Shown here: positions 26,266 through 38,000 of the stretch, one piece after another
How the letters are laid out: every line of letters starts with the position of its first letter
Position numbering within the stretch: the stretch's first letter is position 1
DNA from: Dallia pectoralis
Lineage: Eukaryota; Chordata; Actinopteri; Esociformes; Umbridae
DNA: 64,000 bases
Direction of reading: 5' to 3'
Assembly (NCBI GenBank): GCA_029465975.1
Contig: CM055741.1
Coordinates: forward strand, 5,674,906-5,738,905
Notes under the pieces: generated by a model
What the model was told of the DNA's origin: nothing
What the model saw: only the letters and a program-made list of their open reading frames with translations
The model's database searches: none
Program-made: the position numbers and the translations under genes

Positions 26266-28129
26266 ATGGATAGGTGCATGATTGGTTTTCTAATCCTGTG
26301 AGCTGTTTGTGTATCCCACTGTGCCTAATATTAATAGACATTGCACTGTTTGTAGATGAATGGAGTAGTTTGCATGGGAGGGAGGAGGTGGGGAGGTGAG
26401 GTAAGGGGGGGGGGACTAGTGTTCTGATGGCCGCAGCGCTGCCGGAAAGTTCCGATGGAAATAGACTCCAGCGGTCAGGTTGGCCTTACACGTGGCATTT
26501 CTATCTGCGTTGAGCCGATTCTGGACCGCTGAACCCTCCTAGTTCAGATCAGTGGGAGGAGCCTCCTGTGCTTACATCACCAGAGGGGTGTGTCCTTTGT
26601 AAAACTCCAGGTTGTGTTCATTAGACGTCACCAGGGACTTCTCCAGTCAGGCGAGTTCTTCTGTTGTTAGATTGGGTTATGGCTGTTTTCTGTGGCACAG
26701 GAGGACAGGAGGTGTAGCTCAGACAACCGCAAACACCAGATACACTGTAGCAGCTGCTGAAACTTGGGGAGCTTTCGTTGGCGAATTAAAGACAAACATA
26801 AAAGTTCAATAGTAGCAATTATGTATGTATGTATGTAAATATATATACACCTTAAATCAAAACAACCAAAGATGACTTGAACTGATGAAAGGAAAGTTGT
26901 AATGAAGCATGATGCGATCAGATCTTTTCCAGCCCTCCTACTCGTGGCACTGGCACGGTCATTGTATGCTATTGTCATTTCTGCTAAATTTAATATGAAT
27001 TGATGAAAGGACGTATATTGCATCACCAGATTTATAGCCTAATTATTTGATACAGAAATCAGACATTTACTAAATTATTGTTAACAGTTAGAGGGTCGGT
27101 AGCATAGTATATCCTACTAACCAAACTCTCAACTGTGTGGTCAGAGATCGGGTTACCTTACGTCTAGATATTTGAAAATGTATCAACCTACTATATATTC
27201 GGAACTACCCACAATGCACTAGTGTCAACGTAATACGGAGAACCCGTTGTGCTAAGTTGTCCGCTCGAGTGTGCTTGAGCAAGCTAACGTTAGCCGGCAA
27301 CCTGTTCGCCCATTCCTCTGAAGCCTCTGGATTACTGCCATGTATCTATTGCGGAATGCCTAAACTATAAATAGGAATTGACCTACTTTTTCATTTGCAA
27401 TATAAAAACCCTGGACAGGCTCGCTAGGTGGCTGGCTAACTTGCGCCGCAGCTAGCGCACATCGCCTGTAACCGTACGGGATTCTCCGGGGAGAGCTGAG
27501 GATGGTGCGGTTTTCACAGGAGAATCCGAAGCCTTGTGCCTTTTCGCCCCTTTTCCCAGAGGTTCCACCACCTTTAATTTGTCATTTATACTGCATCTAT
27601 ATATAAATATATTTAAGAAGGCAGGGAATGGGCTAGCTTGCCAGGTCCTCCGTAATACGTTACAATCCACGTTAGGATGATGGCAGACATTGCTTCTTCT
27701 GAATCTTTATGACAATCTTTGGAATCTTAACTCTTTATGTATTATCTAAAATATAGAAAAGTTCGGTGCAACGTCAGATGCGAATACTACTGCAAATCCA
27801 TACGCTACGTATGGTAACGTAAGATGCTACCTATTCTTTAACGGGAGAGGAACATTGAGCAAGTGTGGCCTACGGAGGACCATAGGCGTCATATCACCCT
27901 TCGTTCTGCCTTAATCTCTGCAGCATAACGCTGTCTTGGCGTTCGCGTGTTCGAATCCAGCATGGAAACAGAAACACATCAATCCTTGATGCCTCCTCCG
28001 TGCTTTTTGCTTCACCCGACTGCCAATGTGAACCTGTAGCGCACCTTACTTTCTGACAGTCGAAGTGTTTTGGAGCGCGTTTGTTGTGAGGTTTTCCTGG
28101 CGTACAGTTATTTTGGTTTATTCACCGAA

Positions 28130-28501
28130 TCACGTGTCAACAAAGTGGAATGGTCTGGTTATGACTAGTTCACCAGTTCTGTTCTGTCCTATAATTGAGA
28201 CCATCTGATGGCCGAAAGACAGTTTAAGCGTGGACATGCGATGAAGGGTTTCTGCTGTGTATCTAGTAACCGGGTTAAACACCGTCCTTGACGGCACAAT
28301 TGGAGACATGGTCACATGACCTGTAACAGCCAATGAAGTTGGACGTCCCGGCTGACACCAGATGATGTCTATTTGACGTCTGACGCAAAAGTGTTGGCCT
28401 CTATCCACCTCTATGGTTCTGCCCAGAGTTACAAGGGCCAATTGTTTCCATTGCACCCATTTCTGATCCTCTAATTGTCCTGCCATTGACGGCCGACTCA
28501 A
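28130..28501 (-). other. Unrecognised 123-residue open frame, possibly from a dispersed repeat
   Basis: An uninterrupted frame with mixed composition, unlike the repeat-derived frames nearby. It contains the segment WVQWKQLALVTLGRT and no family I recognise. No splice-linked partner is evident. It could be a decayed transposon fragment or chance. Confidence 0.2.
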
Positions 28502-28740
28502 AGCTGGTCTTCAAGGAGAAGTCTGACCGTGACGCTGGCCACATTGTGTTGAAAACGCAGGCTAGTGTGGTTGGTTGCGGCGGTCACATGACACCTATTT
28601 GCACTGCGGTGGTGTAACCGAGCGCCTTCTGAAGAGCACTTGGTTCCCTCCTTAAAAAAACGTACTGGCACCTTTTTTATAATTATTAATTGAGAAGTTT
28701 ATGTGTTGCGTTTTTTACAACGGAGACGGTCTTTGGGTTT

Positions 28741-29176
28741 ATCCTGGCGGAATGCAGGGCTCTCTGGCGGAATGCAGGGCTCTCTGGCGGAATGCAGGGT
28801 TCTCTGGCGGTATGCAGGGCTCTCTGGCGGAATGCAGGGTTCTCTGGCGGAATGCAGGGTTCTCTGGCGGTATGCAGGGCTCTCTGGCGGAATGCAGGGT
28901 TCTCTGGCAGAATGCAGGGCTCTCTGGCAGAATGCAGGGCTCTCTGGCGGTATGCAGGGCTCTCTGGCGGAATGCAGGGTTCTCTGGCGGAATGCAGGGT
29001 TCTCTGGCGGAATGCAGGGCTCTCTGGCGGAATGCAGGGCTCTCTGGCGGAATGCAGGGCTCTCTGGCAGAATGCAGGGTTCTCTGGCGGAATGCAGGGC
29101 TCTCTGGCGGAATGCAGGGTTCTCTGGCAGAATGCAGGGTTCTCTGGCGAAATGCAGGGTTCTCTGGCGGAATGCA
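28741..29176. repeat. 20-bp minisatellite, about 22 copies
   Basis: The unit is TCTCTGGCGGAATGCAGGGC, with substitutions at three sites (GGC/GGT, CGG/CAG, GAATG/GTATG). It is highly homogeneous in length. The consensus contains no stop in any of the six frames, so it creates large false proteins on both strands. Confidence 0.97.
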
Positions 29177-31493
29177 ACACAAGTGGGCCAACATCCTAAG
29201 AGAAACATTGTGTCAACATTGAACGAGTTACGCTGGGTTTGCTTTCGACAAAGCCTTTCTGAAGTGCCTAGAGCTGTAAGCCACAGCTACCATATGTCTG
29301 ACAGAATCCCCTGGCAACTGATATGCATGTATACCTGACGACATAACACAGTCGGAGCAACCAAACAGGACGTAGAATTTTACGCAAACGCGCACGAAGC
29401 ATCTGTGGCGGGAAGCTATAACAAGGGGGAGTGTCCGACGGGTCGCCATGGTGATGTTAAGCAATACCATTTTTTCAGAATTAACATTGAGAAACACGGC
29501 CCGCGAACCAGAGCTAATGATCCGTGAAAACGTTCCGATCTTGTTTTACGGAAAATCCATCCCATGGGATATGTAAAGACATGACTGTGGATGTTGTGGA
29601 TGTTGTACAACACTGAAAGACATTTCTACTTTTAACGAGGTAGACCGTTTTCAAAAAACGTTTTATTTTGAGGGACAATAATTTGCACCTACTCATTTTG
29701 TGTAGCATATCATGAAAACCTGTGGAGATTTGGTCTTCGAGTGGCTACAGTTTGTGGTGGGTGGGTTAACTTTCACAACGCTCTTATTTTCACTGTGTCA
29801 TGCATTGAAATGATTGGGAGACTGTGTGGTTTGTTTCAAAGTAAAGGCCTGTCCCGTTGGCATGATAACTTAATGTAATACTTCACCAGTTATCCTGAAA
29901 AAATGTGGTGGGCTGAGAGTGTTTTTTGAACATCAAGCGGGGTAGAAAAATAACCCTGTTTTTATTCAATATTTACTGTCATTACAAATAATGTATAGCC
30001 GTAACGAGTTGTAACGGTTCTCTCGGCATCATTTCTATCAATCCCCCCCGTCTGGGTAGTGGACAAGAAAGCAACCAAAGAGTTAAACAGCCGGAAAGTG
30101 AGTGATATTGTATCGTAAATTCCTCACTCCGAGACATCCCTGCCGAACCGTGGCACACACCAGGGTGCCAGAACGGTCGCACGATTTCTTCACGATGAAG
30201 AGCCACTTTTACGGACCCACCTGCTGCTCCTCGACAACAACGACACTGATGCAGAAAGAACCGTAACCCGTAAAAAAACTCACAAACTGTAAATGCTTTT
30301 TTTTACTCCGCTGTAGGGATACACTAAATGTATTTCGTTTTTTCTGTTCATTTACCCGTCACGGTTGACTGTGATGGCGTTGAGGTCTTGCCAGGGCAAT
30401 CTCCCACTTTGGCCCAACTGACAATCTGGTCAATGACAATTCACAGCCTGTGTTCAAAATGGCTCCATATTTTAGAAACAGCGCACACGTTTTGACCAAG
30501 GCCCTGAGGTGTTTTCCACTGAGTTCTGTTTGGGTCAACGTTTGCCGTTTCAGAGGCCGTGGTTAAGCTCATCTGTCTGACTGAACCGAGCAGAGTGTGT
30601 TGTGTGTATTACTAGAAAAATCATCTGTCAGCCTCTGTGTTATTTTCAGCCTGTCAGGGGAAAGGAGAGCTAGTGGATCCCAGAGAAAGGAGAGCTAGTG
30701 GATAGCAGAGAGGCCGTGCCACTCTGCCTTTCCAAATCCAGAGTTCTAGAATAACTTTGAGAAACCGATCCACGGGATTTGATGAGTTCGAGCACTGTGT
30801 TAGAGATTCATAGGGAGACTTTATGTACTGTAGTATGTTATTACGAGGTGAAGAAAACAAAGGGGCGTTGCCCGCTTTTATCACGTGCTTTTGAGCAATG
30901 ACACGATTTCTGTGTAACCTAGCTGGTCTTTGTCGTCTTCGTTCAGTGATGAAAAATGTTGCTGGCAAATGTTTGATACAAATGAAGGTGGTGAATTCCT
31001 GGCCAGCGCTGTGTGTGTGCGTGTGTGTAGTTAATGAAGCAGGCCTGTGTGTATGAAGTGTGAAGCCCGGCTGGGCTCTGGTGTAGCAGTAAGATGACTC
31101 TTGTGGGATCAAACTGACCCTTTAGTGACTGTCCCTGGATTCTAAACGCTCTGTTACTCACACACACACACAGACACGCACACTGCATATTGACACATTT
31201 TCCTCCAGACACTGGAGCCCTTCTCCCATTTCAAAGGCCACAGGCCGACTGAGAGCTCTGGGTATGTCAGCCTAAAACCCAGACTGGCAAGCGGACGAAG
31301 GCAAGTGAACAGGAACAAATGTTCTATTCTAAACAATCTAGAATACAGGCTGTGTTCCGAGCAGCTCTCCTAGGACTTATGTTGGACTCTAAACGAGATA
31401 CATTCCATGTACAGAACCCCAACAGAACCCCAGCACCTACAATAGTACAATAACCACTTTGGACTGGCAAACTACCTGCTAACACGTCTACGG

Positions 31494-32486
31494 TACATGT
31501 TGATGAGCCAAAACATTATGACCTCGCAGGTAAAGTAAATAATGTTGATTATCTCCTAACATGGGCACGTGTTACGGTCTGGGCAGATTGGAGGGTAGGC
31601 CAACGATCAGTTCTCATAGTCAACATGTTGGTATGCAGGAGAAACGGGCAAGAGGATATACTAGTAGCCCACGTTCAACCCGGTCCGCCGGTCGACCAGC
31701 GACAACCGAACTGGGCCTCGTAGCAGTAGAAGAAGGTCGTCTGGTCCGATGAGTTGCTTTTGTCATCATGTTGACGGCACTGTACGCGTGCACATGTCCC
31801 TGGAGTGATGACACCAGGATGCATTGTGGGGGGACGACAGACCGGTGGAGTGTGATTCCCCGGGTAATGTTTTGCTGGGGAACCCTGGGTAGGGGCATTC
31901 GTGCGGACGTCAATTTGAAATGTGTCACCTACCTAAACATCATTGCGGAGCAGGTCTACTACTTTATGGCGACGGTATTCCCCGATGGCTTTCTGCAGGA
32001 TAAATGCACACTGCACACGTTTATAAATGGTTTGAGGTGTTGCTCTGGCCTCCAAAAACCTCAGGTCTGAATCCGATTAAGCATTTCTGGGATGTGCTGA
32101 ACCAATCATTTTGATCAACGGCTGCTTCAACTCGCAACTTGACGGATCTGCTGCTAATGTCTTGGTGCCAGATACCAGAGGACACCTTCAGGGTTCTGCT
32201 GGTAATGTCTTGGTGCCAGATACCACAGGACACCTTCAGGGTTCTGCTGGTAATGTCTTGGTGCAAGATACCACAGGACACCTTCAGGGTTCTGCTAGTA
32301 ATGTCTTGGTGCCAGATACCACAGGACACCTTCAGGGTTCTGCTAGTAATGTCTTGGTTCCAGATACCAGAGGACACCTGTTTTTTTTCAGTCCATGCCT
32401 CGGTGTGTTTCCACTGTTTTGATGGCAGGCAGAGGACCAACAGCCTATTAGGCCGGTGGTTATAATGTTTTGGCTCGTCAGTGTAA
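31494..32486 (+). mobile_element. Degenerate Tc1/mariner-like DNA transposon
   Basis: Imperfect terminal inverted repeats are visible. The left end contains GATGAGCCAAAACATTATGACC; the right end contains the complement of GACGAGCCAAAACATTATAACC. Between them, plus-strand frames keep transposase fragments: TYLNIIAEQV, FMATVFPDGF and NPIKHFWDVLN. The last corresponds to the NPIEHLWD region of the Tc1-type DDE domain. Frameshifts and stops break the gene, so it is dead. The 3' part of the transposase has been expanded into five 48-bp tandem copies. Confidence 0.85.
32156..32378. repeat. 48-bp tandem repeat inside the Tc1-like element, five copies
   Basis: The unit starts AATGTCTTGGTGCC and is 48 bp. 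A single copy of this sequence (encoding SWCQIP..TFR) is expected in the transposase, so the array arose after insertion or in this lineage of the element. Confidence 0.92.
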
Positions 32487-34850
32487 ACACAACTGCTTTT
32501 CATAGTGTCCATAAGAAAATAAAAGTCAAGAAAAAAAAAAAATACAAAGTGCCGTACAAATAGAAGCCTAATTATGTTTTGTGTGAGCGTACTGTACACA
32601 ATTATAATGTATATTTTAATATTTATATGCAGCTGTTGTATTAAAGTATATTTTTAAGAAAACACATTTGTACTGAGGGTTTCTTCAATTTCTCTTGAGG
32701 GTCATTCACAGTGCCGTTCAATAGTTTGTAGTCACTTCAAGAGGTCTGTGTTTTCCAGCGTGAACAGGAATTATTGGCATTGAGATGGTTAAAAAATAAC
32801 ATGTCATTTTAGGAAGCTTCCTTTAATTGTTTCCTACATCTTTAGCGGTCCGAGAGAGGCTGCCAACTTCGTCCTGAAATAACACGTACAAGGAAGTCAG
32901 CCTTGGTACACACACAACCCTCTCTTATACCCGGATGATGAAACCACCTAGAATGCCCGAGAAAGTGCCAAGTTTCAACTTCCAGCCGTTGTTCACGTTG
33001 GGGCACATTTAAGCATGTTACTGAGCCCTGCTAATACAGCATGAGTTGCATTCACGTGGAAACGGACGCCGGAATAAAGCCGAGTGGCAAAAGAAATGGC
33101 CAACCTTTACTGCGTTACCACGTGAACGTGCACTAATGAACACAACACCAGATACACGCCGAGAGACAGACAAACCAAAGAGAAGCGACACAACCAGAGA
33201 TTTTTATAACCCAAGAAGCAATTTATTCCAACCGATTGCCCCTCCCCCAACCCCCCTCCCCCAACCCCCCGTTAGTAGCACATAAGCGGGGGTACCATTG
33301 GACCTGCTAAACCCTAGTGCACTATGTAGAGAATAGAAAGACATCTGGAAAGCAACAGGTTTCTGACCCACAATGCCCAGTTCAGCCACACCCACTCTCC
33401 GGCTGATTGGTTGGTCCTCGAATTCTAAACAGTGATGTGACACAGGGCCGATTCTCGTGTGAAACGTCAAAACAAGACAGCTCGTTATGAATGAAACAAA
33501 AAACGGAAAACACAGTATTGGTGGAACCCCCCCTCTCAGATCACGTTCGAATGCTGATTTAGAGATTTCAGCGGAAGCGTGGGAAGTAAAAGAAAACACG
33601 TTGAAATTACAGACAACACTTCCGTGTCACTCGGACCCCTCTAACTGCACTCCACGTAATAACAAGATGGCTGCTCTGGTAAGGACTTCAATGCATCATA
33701 TTTAAATAACAAATAAATACTTCCGCTGTTATCAAAAGGAGTTTGTAGAACTGAGGGAGATTGCAGAGTTTTTATTTACAGTACAACGCTGGTAGGAGAG
33801 CTGTCTGGTGATCTACACTGACAGTCTGACACAGTCCTGTCATTACACATCTGTGTCTGTGTGTGTCAGCCAAAAAGGAATGCATCAACCTTCATTAAAT
33901 GCTCTAACAGTTTATTTTTCTATTGCCATCAATTGGCTTTGGACCAAACCTACCCAGCCCTGACACAACACAAGTCAAAAAACATTAAGAGACATTGTCC
34001 CAAACACTTCTTCTGATTTGATAAACCCCTGAAGATAACGACACGATTGCTCGTTTTTGATTAGCCCGTCAGAGGTTGCCCGGGGGTTTACTGGTCAGAT
34101 ACAGTTTGTATCGTCATGGTTACAGAAGTTACCCATAACCCCCGGTGCACAAGGTATGATATTTACATCCTTCTGAAAGATTCGTTAATGTTACATTTCA
34201 TAAAAACATTGGTTACAACAATAAAAAAAATGTCTAACCAGAAATGTAATGGCTCAATCGTGAGGCTGTCATTATCCTCACAGGTGAAACTGATGTGTTT
34301 CTATATACTGATTCTGCGAACAAACATTTTGCTACATAAACCATTTTCAAGTTGAATAACGTTTTTCACCAAATTACTTTTGGAAAACGTCAGGTAGCTC
34401 CAGTCAAGTTTAATTCGCACCGTCTGCCACCATTTAAAGACAACGTAAATAATATGTGACAGAACCAGGTTTTTCGGTTTCACACCAGTCGTTCTTCGCT
34501 CGTCTGCCGCCGCATTCCTGGCGCTGTACTGGCTCACCAGCTGAGATGGGTTTGGTAACGTTCTGGAAATACAACCCGTATTGCATAAAGCCAAACCTCA
34601 TCGACACCGGGCGAGTGTAACCCTGCTCAGGAACACCTTCCTGTAAAAGTTCAGCACGAATAGTTCCAGAACGATGCGGTTTCCATGGGAACGGGATTTT
34701 CCGTTGTTGACGAAAGCTCCGCCCGTCATACCAGAACATGTTCCCTCTGCTCACCGGGGCGATTAAGGTCAGGGGAACATTAACCATTTCGTCTGGTCTG
34801 CCGCGATTCGAAAGCACCTACAGGACCTGTTTCCACCAACACCACTGATC
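32487..34850. other. Intergenic region, no gene recognised
   Basis: AT-rich sequence with a poly(A) run near 32530. A minus-strand open frame at 34434-34817 has no recognisable domain and resembles dispersed-repeat sequence. The entpd7 3'UTR probably extends into the right part. Confidence 0.45.
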
Positions 34851-34851
34851 G

Positions 34852-34921
34852 GGGTTAGGGTTACCCTAACCCTTACCCTAACCCTAACCCTTACCCTAAC
34901 CCTTACCCTAACCCTAACCCC
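34852..34921. repeat. Interstitial telomere-like tract with head-to-head junction
   Basis: One TTAGGG copy is followed by about nine CCCTAA or CCCTTA copies. Arms GGGTTAGGGT (34852-34861) and ACCCTAACCC (34863-34872) form an exact inverted repeat around one T. The tract lies about 170 bases beyond the entpd7 stop codon. Confidence 0.9.
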
Positions 34922-35090
34922 TTCAAGTTCGTTCGCGACTACGTTTGTGCGATTGTGTAAACCGATCCCTGCATGATCCCACAGAACGAGTCTAACCTGA
35001 ACCAAGTCAACACTACGGTTCAGCTACTCAAGAGAGGGTGACAAACTGATCCTAGACATGTCCCCAATCAGTTCCCTCAGAGATCCCAGG

Positions 35091-38000
35091 TTAGGCCAGG
35101 AGCGCCTCCCCCTCCTCCACCCAGAGGAGGTCCAAGGCCTCGGCTTGTCTCTGCTCCCTCTGGTGGATCCTGCGGAGGCGCAGGATGTAGAGGAGGATGG
35201 CCAGGAGAACCACCAGGATACAGGCCAGGAAGAGGTAGTGGTTGTAGACGAAAGACGAACGCAGCCAGTTAGGATGGACCTGTTTGAACGTCTCCACCTG
35301 AAGGTCCCTGGATCACACACACACACACGTGTTAGTATGAAACATGTGACACGTTATGACATGGCTGCAGGTGTATAAAGATATGTTACACACACACACA
35401 CACGTGTTAGTATGAAACATGTGACACGTTATGACATGGCTCAGGTGTATAAAGATATGTTACACACACACACGTGTTAGTATGAAACATGTGACACGTT
35501 ATGACATGGCTGCAGGTGTATAAAGATATGTTACACACACACACACGTGTTAGTATGAAACATGTGACACGTTATGACATGGCTGCAGGTGTATAAAGAC
35601 ATGTTACACACACACACACGCGTGTTAGTATGAAACATGTGACACGTTATGACATGGCTGCAGGTGTATAAAGATATGTTACACACACACACACACTGTG
35701 CCCACTGACCTGAGAGGCAGGAAGCGCGTCTTGAACAGGATGGCACCCAGGGTCCACTGCACCTCCTTGTCGTCGACCAGCTGCGCGGTCTTCAGACTGG
35801 GGTAGTCCCTGGGGAACCTGAAGCCGGAGTGGAGCACCTCATACACCCAGGCCGACTTAAAGCACTGGTACCTGGCCAGAGACGGAGAGACCACAGGTCA
35901 GAATGTTTTATAGGAAGTCCAGAAAGTTCTGTGCAAATGAATATGACAGTAACTGGGCAGAAGAGTTTCTTACTTAAGCCTGTCAATGTCTGCTTGCTTA
36001 GAGAAAAGCTGGCTTTCAAACCGCTTCGTCAAGGTTGACCACTTGGTGGCACAGTAGTCCTGCACGACATAACAACAGATTGATCTCTTGGACAGACCTC
36101 ATGGACATAGCCTTGCACTAAAACCCGTTTCAAAGACCTCTCTGAGGGTCAGTGTTCGGCGCGGTTACCGTGGCAGCCTTGGAGTACTTGACGCTGTCGT
36201 ACGACCCCCGGATCCGCAGCACGTCCTCCGTGCAGTAGAAGAACTCGGAGAAGCCGTAGAACTCAGAGTTGGGGTAGTCGATGGGGGCCTGGTACACCCC
36301 CCTGGGGGACCCCATGGTGGCGTTGTGGAGCCCCAGAAAAGGCCTGACCGCGCCCTGGCACCGGGCCCAGTCCCCCTGGCCCCTCAAGTGGACCACGCGG
36401 CCGTCACGACGCACGACATCGGACAGGCCCAGGGGGAGGCACGGGTCGCCGAGGGGCGTGGCCTCCATCATGCCCGTCTGCTCACTCGTCAGCCTGGTGG
36501 ACAGCGGGACGATTGGTCAATCAATCCACCAATGCGATGGACGGGTTTAGGGAAGCGGGTCCCTGATCCTACCTGTTGTTGGTGATGGTGGTGTTGACCA
36601 GCTGGTCTTCGTAGCGCTGCCTGGCCATGTTGCCCCCGAAGCCCAGGAACGTGGTGACATACACCCGGTAGACGTGCTGCGTGTGTTCCGAGTCACAGCC
36701 CAGGTTGAACTCAGCCAGGAGGCTCTTACCGGCCTCCTCCTGCAGGGGCGAACCGAACACACGACGAGCAGGAGTACATTTAGCAATAAAACATTGGATG
36801 AGATTTACACACAAATTGTAAAGCTCATGAGCTCAAAGGGCATTGTTTTGGAGACAAAGGCAAGCCAAACATGTCCCACATATTCCCAAGCATTGAGAAT
36901 GTGAAAAGTATGCTGTCTAGTCTGCATATTAAGTTGTGTTACATTTAAATGACATAGATGGGAAATATTTAAAACAAAAAACAAACGGACAAAAACACAC
37001 GGGAACACGGAATGGCAACATAAATCTGTCCAATAAATCTCCACGTTTATGGTCGTTGACACACATTAACCGATGCCACACAGATGAAGTCTTATCAAAG
37101 AAATGCAATGACATAGATTGTCTCTCTGGGCTGCGTCATTACCTGTTCAGGTGAGTTGAAATGTACTGCACTCGGAACCTCATAGGCTATCTGCAGTGAG
37201 GCTCCGCCCATGTCCATTATTCCAACCGTGCGCCGCCGGCTGATTGGATGGTTGTTTTGTGACCCTGTGGTAACCTCCACCATTGCGTCATCTTCTGGGA
37301 AAATGTGGAGTTAAATGTTAACCAGATACATTTTGAGTAAGTTAGTCAAAACGCATCCTAAAATAGGGCCTGAATATTTGGAGCACATTTTCTACATGTA
37401 CATGTGCTCCGGTTATGTATATAATATTAGTACTGTCAACAGAATGAATGTGTCCAATGTTATTTTGACCTGTAGCCTAACAAACAACATTAATTCTACA
37501 TTACACACTACCGAATTGTGTTGAGGACCACAGAACTACCACAATGTTTGCCTTCAACTATAATTACATTTCAGTTGTCATATCAATTGCTGCCAATAAT
37601 GTCCAAATGCTCCCACTGGTTTCTTAGTTGTGTCATTAGTTGAATCTTAGGGGGACTTGAGGACGTGAGGAAATGACTTCATATAATAAATTTGATTTAT
37701 TCCCTCGGTACCTTCATATTCTGATCTTCATCTCACCCGAAAATGAAATGGAGCAAATACCCGAAGTCGTCGAATAAGGAGAATATTGTTACTGTGTACA
37801 GTAATAAGGCGAGTATTACACACATAGAGCCGTCAGAGAGACCTGCAGCTTGTACCCTGGGTATTACACACATAGAGCCGTCAGAGAGACCTGCAGCTTG
37901 TACCCTGGGTATTACACACATAGAGCCGTCAGAGAGACCTGCAGCTTGTACCCTGAGTATTACACACATAGAGCCGTCAGAGAGACCTGCAGCTTGTACC

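Larger units (their letters stand above)
26051..31493. other. Intergenic region between the CREBRF homologue and the Tc1-like element
   Basis: Holds a GT microsatellite at 26226-26264, the 20-bp minisatellite at 28741, and probably the CREBRF 3'UTR near its left edge. An unrecognised 124-codon frame lies at 28130-28501. I see no other supported gene. Confidence 0.5.

Noticed and set aside
27900..27965. tRNA-like B box (GTTCGAATCC) near 27948
   Set aside because: No matching A box or cloverleaf could be drawn upstream; at most a tRNA-derived repeat remnant.
28741..29176. Possible CRISPR array
   Set aside because: Units are contiguous 20-bp tandem copies without spacers, in a vertebrate genome.
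34434..34817. A 127-codon minus-strand frame downstream of entpd7
   Set aside because: No recognisable domain, no splice partners, and the sequence looks like a dispersed non-coding repeat.
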